A stretch of 23,998 nt of DNA from Bacillota bacterium. Lineage in GTDB: Bacteria > Bacillota > Dehalobacteriia > UBA4068 > UBA4997. Below are positions 1-6,605 of this stretch, one piece after another (the stretch's first letter is position 1; every line of letters begins with the position of its first letter). The notes below the pieces were generated by a model that was not told the origin of the DNA, ran no database searches, and saw nothing but the letters and a program-made list of their open reading frames with translations. Both the position numbers and the translations under genes were made by a program. The DNA lies in the NCBI GenBank assembly GCA_017398165.1, contig JAFQHB010000181.1, positions 1 through 23,998 of the forward strand, written 5' to 3'.

Positions 1-100
1 AGGTAGTAAGACTCCAGAAAGACGATCTGGTTGATAGGCTGGGAGTGTAAGAGCAGCAATGTTTTTAGCGGACCAGTACTAATAAGTCGAGGGCTTGACC
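1..100 (+). rRNA. 23S ribosomal RNA, 3' end (partial)
   Basis: The first hundred bases match the conserved 3' end of bacterial 23S rRNA, including the block around GACCAGTACTAATAAGTCGA and the final GGGCTTGACC that pairs with the 5' end of the molecule. The gene starts before the window. The exact 3' end is uncertain by a few bases. A short AT-rich spacer of about 87 bases without a tRNA separates it from the 5S gene. Confidence 0.95.
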
Positions 101-187
101 TGTGAGTTATGCTTTTGAGGCTCATGAGAAGATGATATTTATGCGGTTGCCAGGGATTTGTTGGTATGATGAATAAGTTAAAAGGTT

Positions 188-300
<113 letters not shown>

Positions 301-320
301 TTTTTTTATGCTCTTTTATG

Positions 321-351
321 CTTCACCCAAAAGGGTGAGGCTTTTTTTTTG
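321..351 (+). terminator. rRNA operon terminator
   Basis: A CTTCACCC / GGGTGAGG hairpin with a short AAAA loop is followed by nine consecutive T residues. It is a strong intrinsic terminator placed 21 bases after the 5S gene. Confidence 0.9.
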
Positions 352-373
352 TTTGGGGTGGCGGGGACTTATG

Positions 374-403
374 TTGTCGTTTGTGGTATAGTTATGCTAT
401 AAT
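374..403 (+). promoter_or_regulatory. Promoter of the 46-residue small gene
   Basis: A -35-like TTGTCG (374-379) and a perfect -10 TATAAT (398-403) are separated by 18 bases. They lie after the rRNA terminator and 36 bases before the proposed GTG start, so this appears to be an independent promoter. Confidence 0.65.
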
Positions 404-439
404 GGAGGGAATTTGTTGGCCGACGGAGGTTGATCGGCT

Positions 440-580
440 GTGTATGGTCTGGTGATGAATTTTGAGCAGTATGTTTTGGTAGGGAGTACTGTGCGCTCGT
501 ATCTGGCCTGGCTGAAAGACAGCGGCAGGCTGGCGGCACAGTTCGTTGACAATATGCTGCTGTGGCAGCGGGTGCAGTAG
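440..580 (+). CDS. Small orphan protein, 46 residues
   Basis: I do not recognise this protein. The frame runs from GTG 440 to TAG 580. I chose GTG 440 because GGAGG at 425-429 lies 10 bases upstream; a shorter start at ATG 455 would give 41 residues but has no good ribosome binding site. The product starts MYGLVMNFEQYVLVGSTVRS and ends in an amphipathic-looking segment (LAAQFVDNMLLWQRVQ). It has no signal peptide, cysteine or clear membrane segment. It has its own promoter (374-403) and is followed by a hairpin terminator (608-641), so it forms a complete one-gene unit between the rRNA operon and a phage-type regulator pair. It may belong with that pair, but this is only inferred from position. 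Confidence 0.5.
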   Translation: MYGLVMNFEQYVLVGSTVRSYLAWLKDSGRLAAQFVDNMLLWQRVQ

Positions 581-607
581 GGATGCGACTGCTGCATATT
601 ATATAGT

Positions 608-645
608 AAAGCGATCGGCGGGTGTATTCGTCGATCGCTTTTGTT
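608..645 (+). terminator. Terminator after the small orphan gene
   Basis: AAAGCGATCG (608-617) pairs perfectly with CGATCGCTTT (632-641) and is followed by a T-rich run. The stem has A residues on its left side, so it could also act on the other strand, although the minus-strand gene ends about 165 bases away. Confidence 0.7.
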
Positions 646-806
646 GTTTGGCTTGTCTTTGCCGAGGAAGCAGAAAGCATACGTTATAAACGTGCGATGC
701 AGGTTAATGTGCGCGCTCCCCGGATGGCTATGGGTGGCAATAACGTGCGGGAGCCGGATCGGCAGGCTCAAACCGTCACAATCATCGATCAGGTGTTGGC
801 CTGTGA

Positions 807-1202
807 TCACACCGCCAGCAGCTTTTGTTCTATATCCCGGCGTTTGCGCCACAGATGGCGTACGCTGTAGCCCACCAGCTCGGCGACGCTCTCCAGCGAA
901 TGTCCCTCGACATAATACAGGCGGATGATGCGGCGCTCGTCCGGCGGCAGGCAGTCGATTGCCTGCTCGATCTCGGTACGCAGTGCTATCAGCTCATTCA
1001 GGCGGGCGGCCAGTACCTTGCTCAGCTCCCATAGGCGGGCGGCTGTCTGGGCGGTGGGGTCGCCGGGCAGGCCGGTGCTGCGGCGCTCGCCCGCAGGATG
1101 CAGGCCGCTGATGTGCCCGGCGGCCAGGGCTGTTTTTTCCTCCTCCAGCTCGTGTATCTCGCGGCAGATCTGTCGATATTGCTCTAATTTTTCTTTGGTC
1201 AT
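807..1202 (-). CDS. DUF1492 / sigma-70 region 4-like regulator, 131 residues
   Basis: The protein has a charged, probably coiled-coil N-terminus (residues 1-30, rich in E, K and L), a variable G/P-rich middle, and a C-terminal helix-turn-helix (about 83-128, from CLPPDERRIIRLYYVEGHSL to the basic WRKRRDIEQKL). This matches sigma-70 region 4 and the DUF1492/ArpU/RinA group of phage-type late-gene activators. The start is ATG 1202 with a strong CAGGAGGAC site 5 bases upstream. It is transcribed away from the XRE-S24 repressor gene, with 291 bases between them. Such proteins usually activate phage or mobile-element promoters, yet no structural phage gene is seen here. The target is unknown. It is either a remnant of a mobile element or a domesticated regulator. 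Confidence 0.75.
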   Translation of the reverse strand: MTKEKLEQYRQICREIHELEEEKTALAAGHISGLHPAGERRSTGLPGDPTAQTAARLWELSKVLAARLNELIALRTEIEQAIDCLPPDERRIIRLYYVEGHSLESVAELVGYSVRHLWRKRRDIEQKLLAV

Positions 1203-1310
1203 ATATTGTCCTCCTGTTTGTGCCGTTTTATGTTGTCCCCGCCGGTGCAGCCTGTCACATTTGACGCACGAATTATTGAATGACGGCTGCGGGCGCGGGT
1301 ATTTGTTACT

Positions 1311-1332
1311 TGTTATGTACCAAATGATAACA
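1311..1332. promoter_or_regulatory. Candidate operator (inverted repeat) between divergent regulators
   Basis: TGTTAT (1311-1316) and ATAACA (1327-1332) form an inverted repeat with a 10-base spacer. A second small palindrome, CAAG-TAC-CTTG, lies at 1350-1360. Both lie in the AT-rich part of the intergenic space upstream of the repressor promoter, where a XRE-type repressor would be expected to bind. No binding data exist here. Confidence 0.35.
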
Positions 1333-1383
1333 CTAAATTTGTTGCACGTCAAGTACCTTGTAGGAATAATTCTGCAAAATGTG

Positions 1384-1411
1384 TTGCACAATGCGTAATT
1401 TATGGTATAAT
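1384..1411 (+). promoter_or_regulatory. Promoter of the XRE-S24 repressor gene
   Basis: TTGCAC (1384-1389) and TATAAT (1406-1411) are spaced by 16 bases. The predicted transcript start near 1418 gives a leader of about 75 bases. The leader begins with two copies of CGGACAT (1425-1431 and 1435-1441) exactly 10 bases apart, which may be a repressor site. Confidence 0.65.
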
Positions 1412-1493
1412 GATAGTAACAGGGCGGACATCTGCGGACATTTTCGGCTGCGGGTGCTGCCTGCGTTATTGATTTCTTTTTGAGGTGATCGTT

Positions 1494-2108
1494 ATGTCTA
1501 TTGGCTCTAATATCAAGAAGCGCCGCCGCGAGCTGGGCCTGACGCTGGAGGAGCTGTCCGGTGCGGTGGGGGTGAGCCGGCAGACCCTCAGCCGCTACGA
1601 GACGGGGGTTATCGCCAATATCCCGCCGGACAAGGTGGAGCGGCTGGCGGCGGCTCTGAGTGTGACTCCTGCCGCTTTGATGGGGTGGCAGCAGCCCGAG
1701 CTGCAGCCGTATGAGCCGACACGCACCATTCCAATACTGGGGCGGATCGCTGCCGGGCTGCCGCTCTATGCCGATGAGCATATCGAGGGCTACGTCACGA
1801 CTGACCTGAGCGGCGGGGACGAGTATTTCGCGCTGCGGGTAAAGGGTGACAGTATGGACGCCGCGCATATTTTTGATGGCAATGTGCTGATAATCCGCAA
1901 GCAGGATATGGTAGAGAACGGGGAGATAGCGGTGGTGATGATCGACGGCGATGACGCCACCGTCAAGCGTTTTTACTGCTGTGGCGATACGGTGACGCTG
2001 ATGCCGCAATCGACCAACCCGGCGCATCTGCCGCAGATATATGATATGTCGCGGACTTCGGTGCGGGTGCTGGGCAAGGTGGTGCGGAGCCAGATCTCTT
2101 TTGAATAA
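1494..2108 (+). CDS. XRE-family repressor with S24 (LexA/CI-like) self-cleavage domain
   Basis: Residues 5-60 form a helix-turn-helix of the XRE type (IKKRRRELGLTLEELSG, then VGVSRQTLSRYETG). Residues about 78-200 form an S24 peptidase-like domain. The expected autocleavage site is the AAG of GRIAAGLP (Ala87-Gly88), with catalytic Ser120 in KGDSMD and Lys158 in DATVKRF. All required residues are present, so this should be an active, DNA-damage-inducible repressor of the HdiR/phage CI kind. It is not classical LexA, whose DNA-binding domain differs. The start is ATG 1494, 8 bases after GAGG; an in-frame GTG at 1485 lacks a site. The length, 204 residues, is usual. It sits divergently from the DUF1492-like gene, suggesting the two form one switch. 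Confidence 0.88.
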   Translation: MSIGSNIKKRRRELGLTLEELSGAVGVSRQTLSRYETGVIANIPPDKVERLAAALSVTPAALMGWQQPELQPYEPTRTIPILGRIAAGLPLYADEHIEGYVTTDLSGGDEYFALRVKGDSMDAAHIFDGNVLIIRKQDMVENGEIAVVMIDGDDATVKRFYCCGDTVTLMPQSTNPAHLPQIYDMSRTSVRVLGKVVRSQISFE

Positions 2109-2346
2109 TTACGATGAGAGTGCGTAGTCGGGCGGTATCTATCACCCATTCGTTCTGTTTTGAGGCAGACAGTCTGGGGATTATCGCTGTGAATATCGGC
2201 AGAATTTGGCGCCGGGGCAGGATAAAGCGCGCGTCTGCCGAATAGTCTATATATATTGCCCGGTATAGCCCGGGTAGCTGATTAAGAGATCGTAGAGCAG
2301 TATGCAATTAAAAATTTACACAAATGCAACAGGGAGGTTTATCAAA

Positions 2347-3282
2347 ATGTCACTTGTCAACACTACTGAGATGTTCCGCAAAGCTTATGAGGGCGGTTAT
2401 GCCGTCGGTGCTTTCAACGTCAACAATATGGAGATCATCCAGGGCATTACCGAAGCTGCCAGGGAGACCGAGTCTCCGCTGATCCTGCAGGTGAGTGCCG
2501 GTGCGCGCAAATATGCCAAGCATACCTATCTGGTGAAGCTGGTAGAGGCTGCTATCGAGGATACCGGGCTGGATATCGCGCTGCATCTGGATCACGGCGA
2601 GGATTTTGCGATCTGCAAGGCCTGCATTGACGGCGGCTTTACTTCGGTAATGATCGACGGCTCCAAGCACAGCTTTGAGGATAACATCCGCATCACCAAG
2701 GAGGTCGTGGATTACGCCCATCAGTTCGGCGTTACCGTAGAGGGTGAGCTGGGGCGTCTGGCCGGTGTGGAGGATGATGTCAACGTCAGCGCCGAGGATT
2801 CTTCTTATACCGATCCGGCACAGGTAGAGGAGTTCGTCACCCGGACGGGTGTGGATTCGCTGGCTATCGCTATCGGCACCAGCCACGGTGCGTATAAATT
2901 CAAGCCCGGCACCAAGCCGCAGCTGCGTTTTGATATCCTGGCCGAGGTAGAACGCCGCCTGCCCGGCTTCCCCATCGTGCTGCACGGTGCGTCCTCGGTA
3001 ATGCAGGAGTACGTAGCCAAGGTCAATCAGTTTGGCGGCTCTATGCCTGATGCTATCGGTGTGCCGGAGGATATGCTGCGCCAGGCTGCCGGGATGGCGG
3101 TCTGCAAGATCAATATCGATTCTGACCTGCGTCTGGCGATGACTGCTGCCGTGCGCGAGCATCTGGCCGGCTATCCCGATCATTTTGATCCCCGTCAGTA
3201 TCTGACCCCTGCCCGGGCAGCTATCAAAGAAGTAGTGGCGCACAAGATGATTCACGTTTTGGGCTGCGCCGGCAAGAGATAA
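2347..3282 (+). CDS. fba: Class II fructose-1,6-bisphosphate aldolase
   Basis: This cytosolic glycolytic/gluconeogenic enzyme splits fructose 1,6-bisphosphate into dihydroxyacetone phosphate and glyceraldehyde 3-phosphate using a divalent metal. The protein has 311 residues. Visible signatures are NVNN (24-27), LHLDHGEDF (79-87; catalytic Asp82, metal ligand His83), VEGELG (131-136), GTSHGAYKF (177-185; ligand His180) and VLHGASS (211-217; ligand His213), then KINIDSDLR (254-262). The start is ATG 2347, with AGGGAGGT 9 bases upstream; an upstream in-frame extension to 2302 lacks a site and is not conserved-looking. The stop codon is one base before the next ATG, so it is co-transcribed and probably translationally coupled with the glycosyltransferase. 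The 238 bases before it hold no gene I can support. Confidence 0.95.
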   Translation: MSLVNTTEMFRKAYEGGYAVGAFNVNNMEIIQGITEAARETESPLILQVSAGARKYAKHTYLVKLVEAAIEDTGLDIALHLDHGEDFAICKACIDGGFTSVMIDGSKHSFEDNIRITKEVVDYAHQFGVTVEGELGRLAGVEDDVNVSAEDSSYTDPAQVEEFVTRTGVDSLAIAIGTSHGAYKFKPGTKPQLRFDILAEVERRLPGFPIVLHGASSVMQEYVAKVNQFGGSMPDAIGVPEDMLRQAAGMAVCKINIDSDLRLAMTAAVREHLAGYPDHFDPRQYLTPARAAIKEVVAHKMIHVLGCAGKR

Positions 3283-3283
3283 T

Positions 3284-4537
3284 ATGCGTATCGCTCTTTT
3301 CGCGGAGACCTATCTGCCCAACATCAGCGGCGTGGTGACGCACGTCCACGCCCTGCGTGTCGGGCTGGAGCGTATGGGTCACGAGGTACTGGTGGTCTGC
3401 GGTGATAACAGCTACGGCGGGCACGTGCTGCGTGATGGTGTGCTGTATTGCCCGGGGCTGGTCTCCCAAAAATTCTATGGTTATACATTGTCCGTCCCGT
3501 GGAGTGTTGAACGCTCCCGTTATATCGAGGATTTTGCCCCGGATATCATCCACCTGCATACCGAGTTTGGTATCGGGCTTTTTGGTATGCAATGGGCCAA
3601 GCGGCATAATACCCCGCTGGTCTACACACTGCATACGATGTACGATGATTACGTTTATTATATTGCGCCGCCGCCTTTCGTACCGGCTGCGCGCAGTCTT
3701 TCGCATCGTTTTATCGCACGCTATGTCAAGGCTGCGGATGCCATCACCGGGCCTTCGCAAAAATGCCAGGAATACGTGGATGCGCTGGGCATAGATCGTC
3801 AGGTGCGTATCATCCCCAATCCGGTGGAGCTGGACAAGTTTACCCCCGAGGCTATCGATCAGGAGCAGGTGGCGGATATCCGTACGCGCTTTGGGCTGGA
3901 TGACGGGCAGCGTTATGCTGTTTTCGTCGGTCGTCTGGGGCGGGAGAAAAGCTGTGACGATCTGATAGATATGTGGGCCGAGGCTGTCGGTCCCGATGAT
4001 GGGGTGAAGCTGCTGATAATCGGCGACGGCCCGGTGCGTGCCGAGCTGATGCAGCAGGCTGTCGATCTGGGTGTGACCGATCGTGTGCTGCTGCCCGGGC
4101 GGGTGCTGCACGATGATATCCCGGCCTGGCTGGCGCTGTGTGATCTGTATATCACGGCTTCGCTTTCGGACACCAACTCTATATCGATGCTGGAGGGTAT
4201 GGCCGCCGGGCTGCCGGTGCTGCAAAAGACCGACCCGCTGAATGCCGATCAGGTGCAGGAGGGCGTAAACGGTTTCGTCTTTGCCGATGCGGCCGAGCTG
4301 CGCCGCAAGCTGGATGCCTATCTGGCTATGACCCCGCAGCAGCAGGCGGATTTGCGCGAATCTACCCGGCAATCGGTGCAGCAGAAAGGCTATGAGGCTC
4401 TGGCGGGCAATTTGCTGGAGGTCTACCGGTATGCTGCGGAGGCACATAGTACTACGCCGCGGCCGGCGCCGCTGAGGCTGAAGGCACGGCGGCAGCTGAA
4501 GAATGCGGTGAGCCGGATCTATAAGAGGCCGCGCTGA
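3284..4537 (+). CDS. GT4 family glycosyltransferase (diacylglycerol glucosyltransferase-like)
   Basis: The protein has 417 residues in a two-domain GT-B fold. The N-terminal acceptor domain contains NISGVVTHV (13-21) and DIIHLHTEFGIG (87-98). The C-terminal nucleotide-sugar domain contains FVGRLGREKS (214-223), LLIIGDGPVR (243-252) and SDTNSISMLEGMAAGLPVL (295-313), where Glu304 is the conserved second acidic residue of the family motif. The layout resembles bacterial 1,2-diacylglycerol 3-glucosyltransferases that make membrane glycolipids. The strongly basic C-terminus (RLKARRQLKNAVSRIYKRPR) could dock on an anionic membrane. There is no signal peptide, so it acts on the inner face of the membrane. 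It starts one base after fba. The exact donor and acceptor are not shown by sequence. Confidence 0.85.
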   Translation: MRIALFAETYLPNISGVVTHVHALRVGLERMGHEVLVVCGDNSYGGHVLRDGVLYCPGLVSQKFYGYTLSVPWSVERSRYIEDFAPDIIHLHTEFGIGLFGMQWAKRHNTPLVYTLHTMYDDYVYYIAPPPFVPAARSLSHRFIARYVKAADAITGPSQKCQEYVDALGIDRQVRIIPNPVELDKFTPEAIDQEQVADIRTRFGLDDGQRYAVFVGRLGREKSCDDLIDMWAEAVGPDDGVKLLIIGDGPVRAELMQQAVDLGVTDRVLLPGRVLHDDIPAWLALCDLYITASLSDTNSISMLEGMAAGLPVLQKTDPLNADQVQEGVNGFVFADAAELRRKLDAYLAMTPQQQADLRESTRQSVQQKGYEALAGNLLEVYRYAAEAHSTTPRPAPLRLKARRQLKNAVSRIYKRPR

Positions 4538-4563
4538 TTTTTGGGTGTGCTGCTCTGCTCGTG

Positions 4564-4600
4564 CAGGCTGTATATTGCCGGGGGCAGCCTGATGGTTTGT
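4564..4600 (+). terminator. Possible weak terminator after the fba-glycosyltransferase unit
   Basis: CAGGCTG (4564-4570) pairs perfectly with CAGCCTG (4585-4591), with a 14-base loop. The downstream sequence is only modestly T-rich, so termination may be inefficient or the hairpin may only protect the 3' end. Confidence 0.35.
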
Positions 4601-4638
4601 GCTTCCCGAATGTGTTATGAATACAAGAGGCGGATGCC

Positions 4639-4667
4639 TTGTTTCTGCCCGGGGGATAGTCTATAAT
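4639..4667 (+). promoter_or_regulatory. Promoter of dapL
   Basis: TTGTTT (4639-4644) and a perfect TATAAT (4662-4667) are separated by 17 bases. The expected leader is about 57 bases and contains a 6-bp GC-rich hairpin (CGGGCG 4680-4685 with CGCCCG 4696-4701). No T-box or lysine riboswitch elements are visible. Confidence 0.7.
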
Positions 4668-4730
4668 AGACAGTACCGGCGGGCGTGGCTTGGTGCGCCC
4701 GTCTGATTATATTAAAAAGGAAGAAATAAA

Positions 4731-5936
4731 ATGGTTCTTATTAACGAAAACTACAACAAGCTGGAGGAGACTTATCTCTTCACCCGTATCGCCAAAAAGC
4801 GTGCCGCCTATGCCGAGGCACACCCGGAGGCCGAGATCATCAGTATGGGTATCGGTGATGTGACCCTGCCGCTGTGCCCGGCCGTCATCACCGCCATGCA
4901 GCAGGCCGTGCAGGAGATGGCCGATGCCGCTACTTTCCGCGGTTATGGCCCGGAGCAGGGCTATACCTTCCTGAAAGATGCTATCCGCGAGTATGATTAC
5001 CGTGCCTACGGCATCGAACTGGCTGATGATGAGATTTTCGTCAGCGACGGCAGCAAGAGCGATACCGGCAATATCGGTGATATTTTCTCGGTCGCCAATG
5101 TGGTGGCCATCCCTGACCCGGTATATCCGGTATATATCGATACCAACACTATGGCCGGGCGCGAGATCAAACTGCTGCCTGCCAATGAAGCCAACGGCTT
5201 TTGCCCGCAGCCGCCGGAGTGGCACGCGGATATCGTGTATCTGTGCTCGCCGAATAACCCCACCGGCTCGGTGCTTTCGCGTGCTGCGCTGGAGGAATGG
5301 GTGGCCTACGCCCGCCGTGAGGGTGCGCTGATCCTCTTTGATGCTGCCTACAAGGCATTTATCACCGATCCTGATGTGCCGCACTCTATCTATGAGATAC
5401 CCGGTGCGATGGAATGTGCTATTGAGTTCAGCAGCTTCTCCAAGACTGCGGGCTTTACCGGCACCCGCTGCGCCTTTACCGTAGTGCCCAAGGTACTCAA
5501 AGGCCGTGACAGCGAGGGGCGCGAGTTCTCTCTGAACGCTATGTGGAATCGTCGTCACATCACCAAATTCAACGGTGTACCCTACATCGTGCAGAAAGGT
5601 GCGGCGGCTGTTTATACCGATGAGGGGCGGCAGCAGATCGCTGAGGCGCTGGATTATTACCGTGCCAACGCCCGCCTGATCAAGCAAACCTTTGATGAGC
5701 TGGGCTTCACCAGTTTTGGCGGTGATAATTCGCCCTATATCTGGCTGAAAGCGCCGAATAATATGACCTCCTGGGAGTTTTTTGACCTGATGCTGGAGGA
5801 GCTGAATATCATCGGTACGCCCGGTGTCGGCTTTGGCAATCAGGGCGAGGGCTACTTCCGCCTGACGGCTTTTGGCAGCCACGAGAATACCGCTATCGCG
5901 ATGCAGCGTATGCGGGAGTATTTCAGCACGAAATAA
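4731..5936 (+). CDS. dapL: L,L-diaminopimelate aminotransferase
   Basis: This PLP enzyme converts tetrahydrodipicolinate plus glutamate directly to L,L-diaminopimelate, the short route to lysine and peptidoglycan precursors. The protein has 401 residues, the usual DapL length. Diagnostic features are the N-terminal NENYNKLEETYLF, the GIGDVTLPLCP block (40-50), RGYGPEQGY (70-78), SDGSKSDTGNI (105-115), CSPNNPTGS (172-180), and the PLP-binding lysine Lys238 in SSFSKTAGFTG (234-244). The start is ATG 4731 behind an AAAAAGGAAG site. It is a single-gene unit with its own promoter, and a strong terminator lies 107 bases downstream. Other class I aminotransferases lack the SDGSKSD segment, so the call is firm. 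Confidence 0.95.
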   Translation: MVLINENYNKLEETYLFTRIAKKRAAYAEAHPEAEIISMGIGDVTLPLCPAVITAMQQAVQEMADAATFRGYGPEQGYTFLKDAIREYDYRAYGIELADDEIFVSDGSKSDTGNIGDIFSVANVVAIPDPVYPVYIDTNTMAGREIKLLPANEANGFCPQPPEWHADIVYLCSPNNPTGSVLSRAALEEWVAYARREGALILFDAAYKAFITDPDVPHSIYEIPGAMECAIEFSSFSKTAGFTGTRCAFTVVPKVLKGRDSEGREFSLNAMWNRRHITKFNGVPYIVQKGAAAVYTDEGRQQIAEALDYYRANARLIKQTFDELGFTSFGGDNSPYIWLKAPNNMTSWEFFDLMLEELNIIGTPGVGFGNQGEGYFRLTAFGSHENTAIAMQRMREYFSTK

Positions 5937-6043
5937 GCCGGTTTTTCCCGGGTGGTGCTGCGCGGTATTTCCCGGTGTATCCCCGCCCGCTGTTCCTGTG
6001 GGGTGGGCGGCACTGTCCTGCCGGTATTAAAAAATGATCGAAA

Positions 6044-6096
6044 CGGCGGCAGCGACTGTGGGGTTTTCCACAGCCCTGCCGCCGCTTTGTCTTTTT
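6044..6096 (+). terminator. Terminator between dapL and secG
   Basis: CGGCGGCAG (6044-6052) pairs with CTGCCGCCG (6076-6084), enclosing an inner CTGTGG/CCACAG stem (6056-6061 and 6068-6073) with a GGTTTT loop. It is followed by TTTGTCTTTTT. This is a strong two-part hairpin. The ~107 bases between the dapL stop and this stem show no gene. Confidence 0.85.
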
Positions 6097-6184
6097 CGGT
6101 GGAAAAGTCGGCTCTGTCCAGACGTGGCGGGCATTTTGGGCGTTGAAAAATCATAAAAAAAGCGTAGGAAGTTAAGAAAATGGC

Positions 6185-6218
6185 TTGCTATGGGCACTAA
6201 AATATGCTAAAATATAAT
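6185..6218 (+). promoter_or_regulatory. Promoter region of secG
   Basis: TTGCTA (6185-6190) followed after 17 bases by TAAAAT (6208-6213) gives a plausible promoter; an overlapping perfect TATAAT at 6213-6218 could be the real -10. It is the only promoter-like block after the upstream terminator. Confidence 0.5.
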
Positions 6219-6278
6219 GCGCTTAAAATATCGTTATGTAAATTGATGGTATACATACTCAAACGCGGAGGTGAAATG

Positions 6279-6506
6279 ATGACCACAGTTGTAATGGTAT
6301 TGCAGATGCTCTGCGCGATTGCGCTGATCATTTCCATCATGCTCCAGTCCGGCAAAAGCGGTGGCCTGGCCAGCGCTATCGGCGGTGGAGGCGGGGCAGA
6401 ATCTTTCTTTGGCAAGAAGAAAGGTATTGATCAATTGCTTGCTAAGCTTTCGGTCGGTTCGGCGGTGCTGTTTTTCGCGCTGACGCTGCTGCTGACTATC
6501 TTTTAG
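6279..6506 (+). CDS. secG: Preprotein translocase subunit SecG
   Basis: This is a small two-span membrane protein (75 residues) that stimulates the SecYEG channel. The first hydrophobic helix (about 2-22, VVMVLQMLCAIALIISIMLQ) is followed by the hallmark SGKSGGLASAIGGGGGAESFFGKKKG loop, and a second helix runs from about 54 to 75. I start at ATG 6279, 7 bases after GGAGG; the directly preceding ATG 6276 is an equally in-frame alternative. A longer frame from 6204 lacks a ribosome binding site. Here the next gene is hppA rather than the rnr/smpB genes often found next to secG. Confidence 0.92.
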   Translation: MTTVVMVLQMLCAIALIISIMLQSGKSGGLASAIGGGGGAESFFGKKKGIDQLLAKLSVGSAVLFFALTLLLTIF

Positions 6507-6605
6507 TCCGGCGGCCGGCGGCGGAGGGATACAGTATCCTGAATGATCGAAGCAGGCTGATAAATTTTTGCAGGTTTACAAAACTTTTAGGAGGAATAGG
6601 AAAAA

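Noticed and set aside
101..187. tRNA gene in the 23S-5S spacer
   Set aside because: The 87-base spacer has no cloverleaf, no TTCGA loop and no CCA end.
622..928. Plus-strand frames overlapping the 3' end of the DUF1492-like gene
   Set aside because: They overlap a well-supported minus-strand gene, begin in a terminator stem and show no conserved features.
1494..2108. Canonical LexA
   Set aside because: The C-terminal domain is LexA-like, but the N-terminus is a XRE helix-turn-helix and not the LexA winged helix, so a phage/HdiR-type repressor is the better call.
4667..4730. T-box or lysine riboswitch in the dapL leader
   Set aside because: Only a 6-bp hairpin is present; the leader is too short and lacks the T-box bulge or lysine aptamer core.
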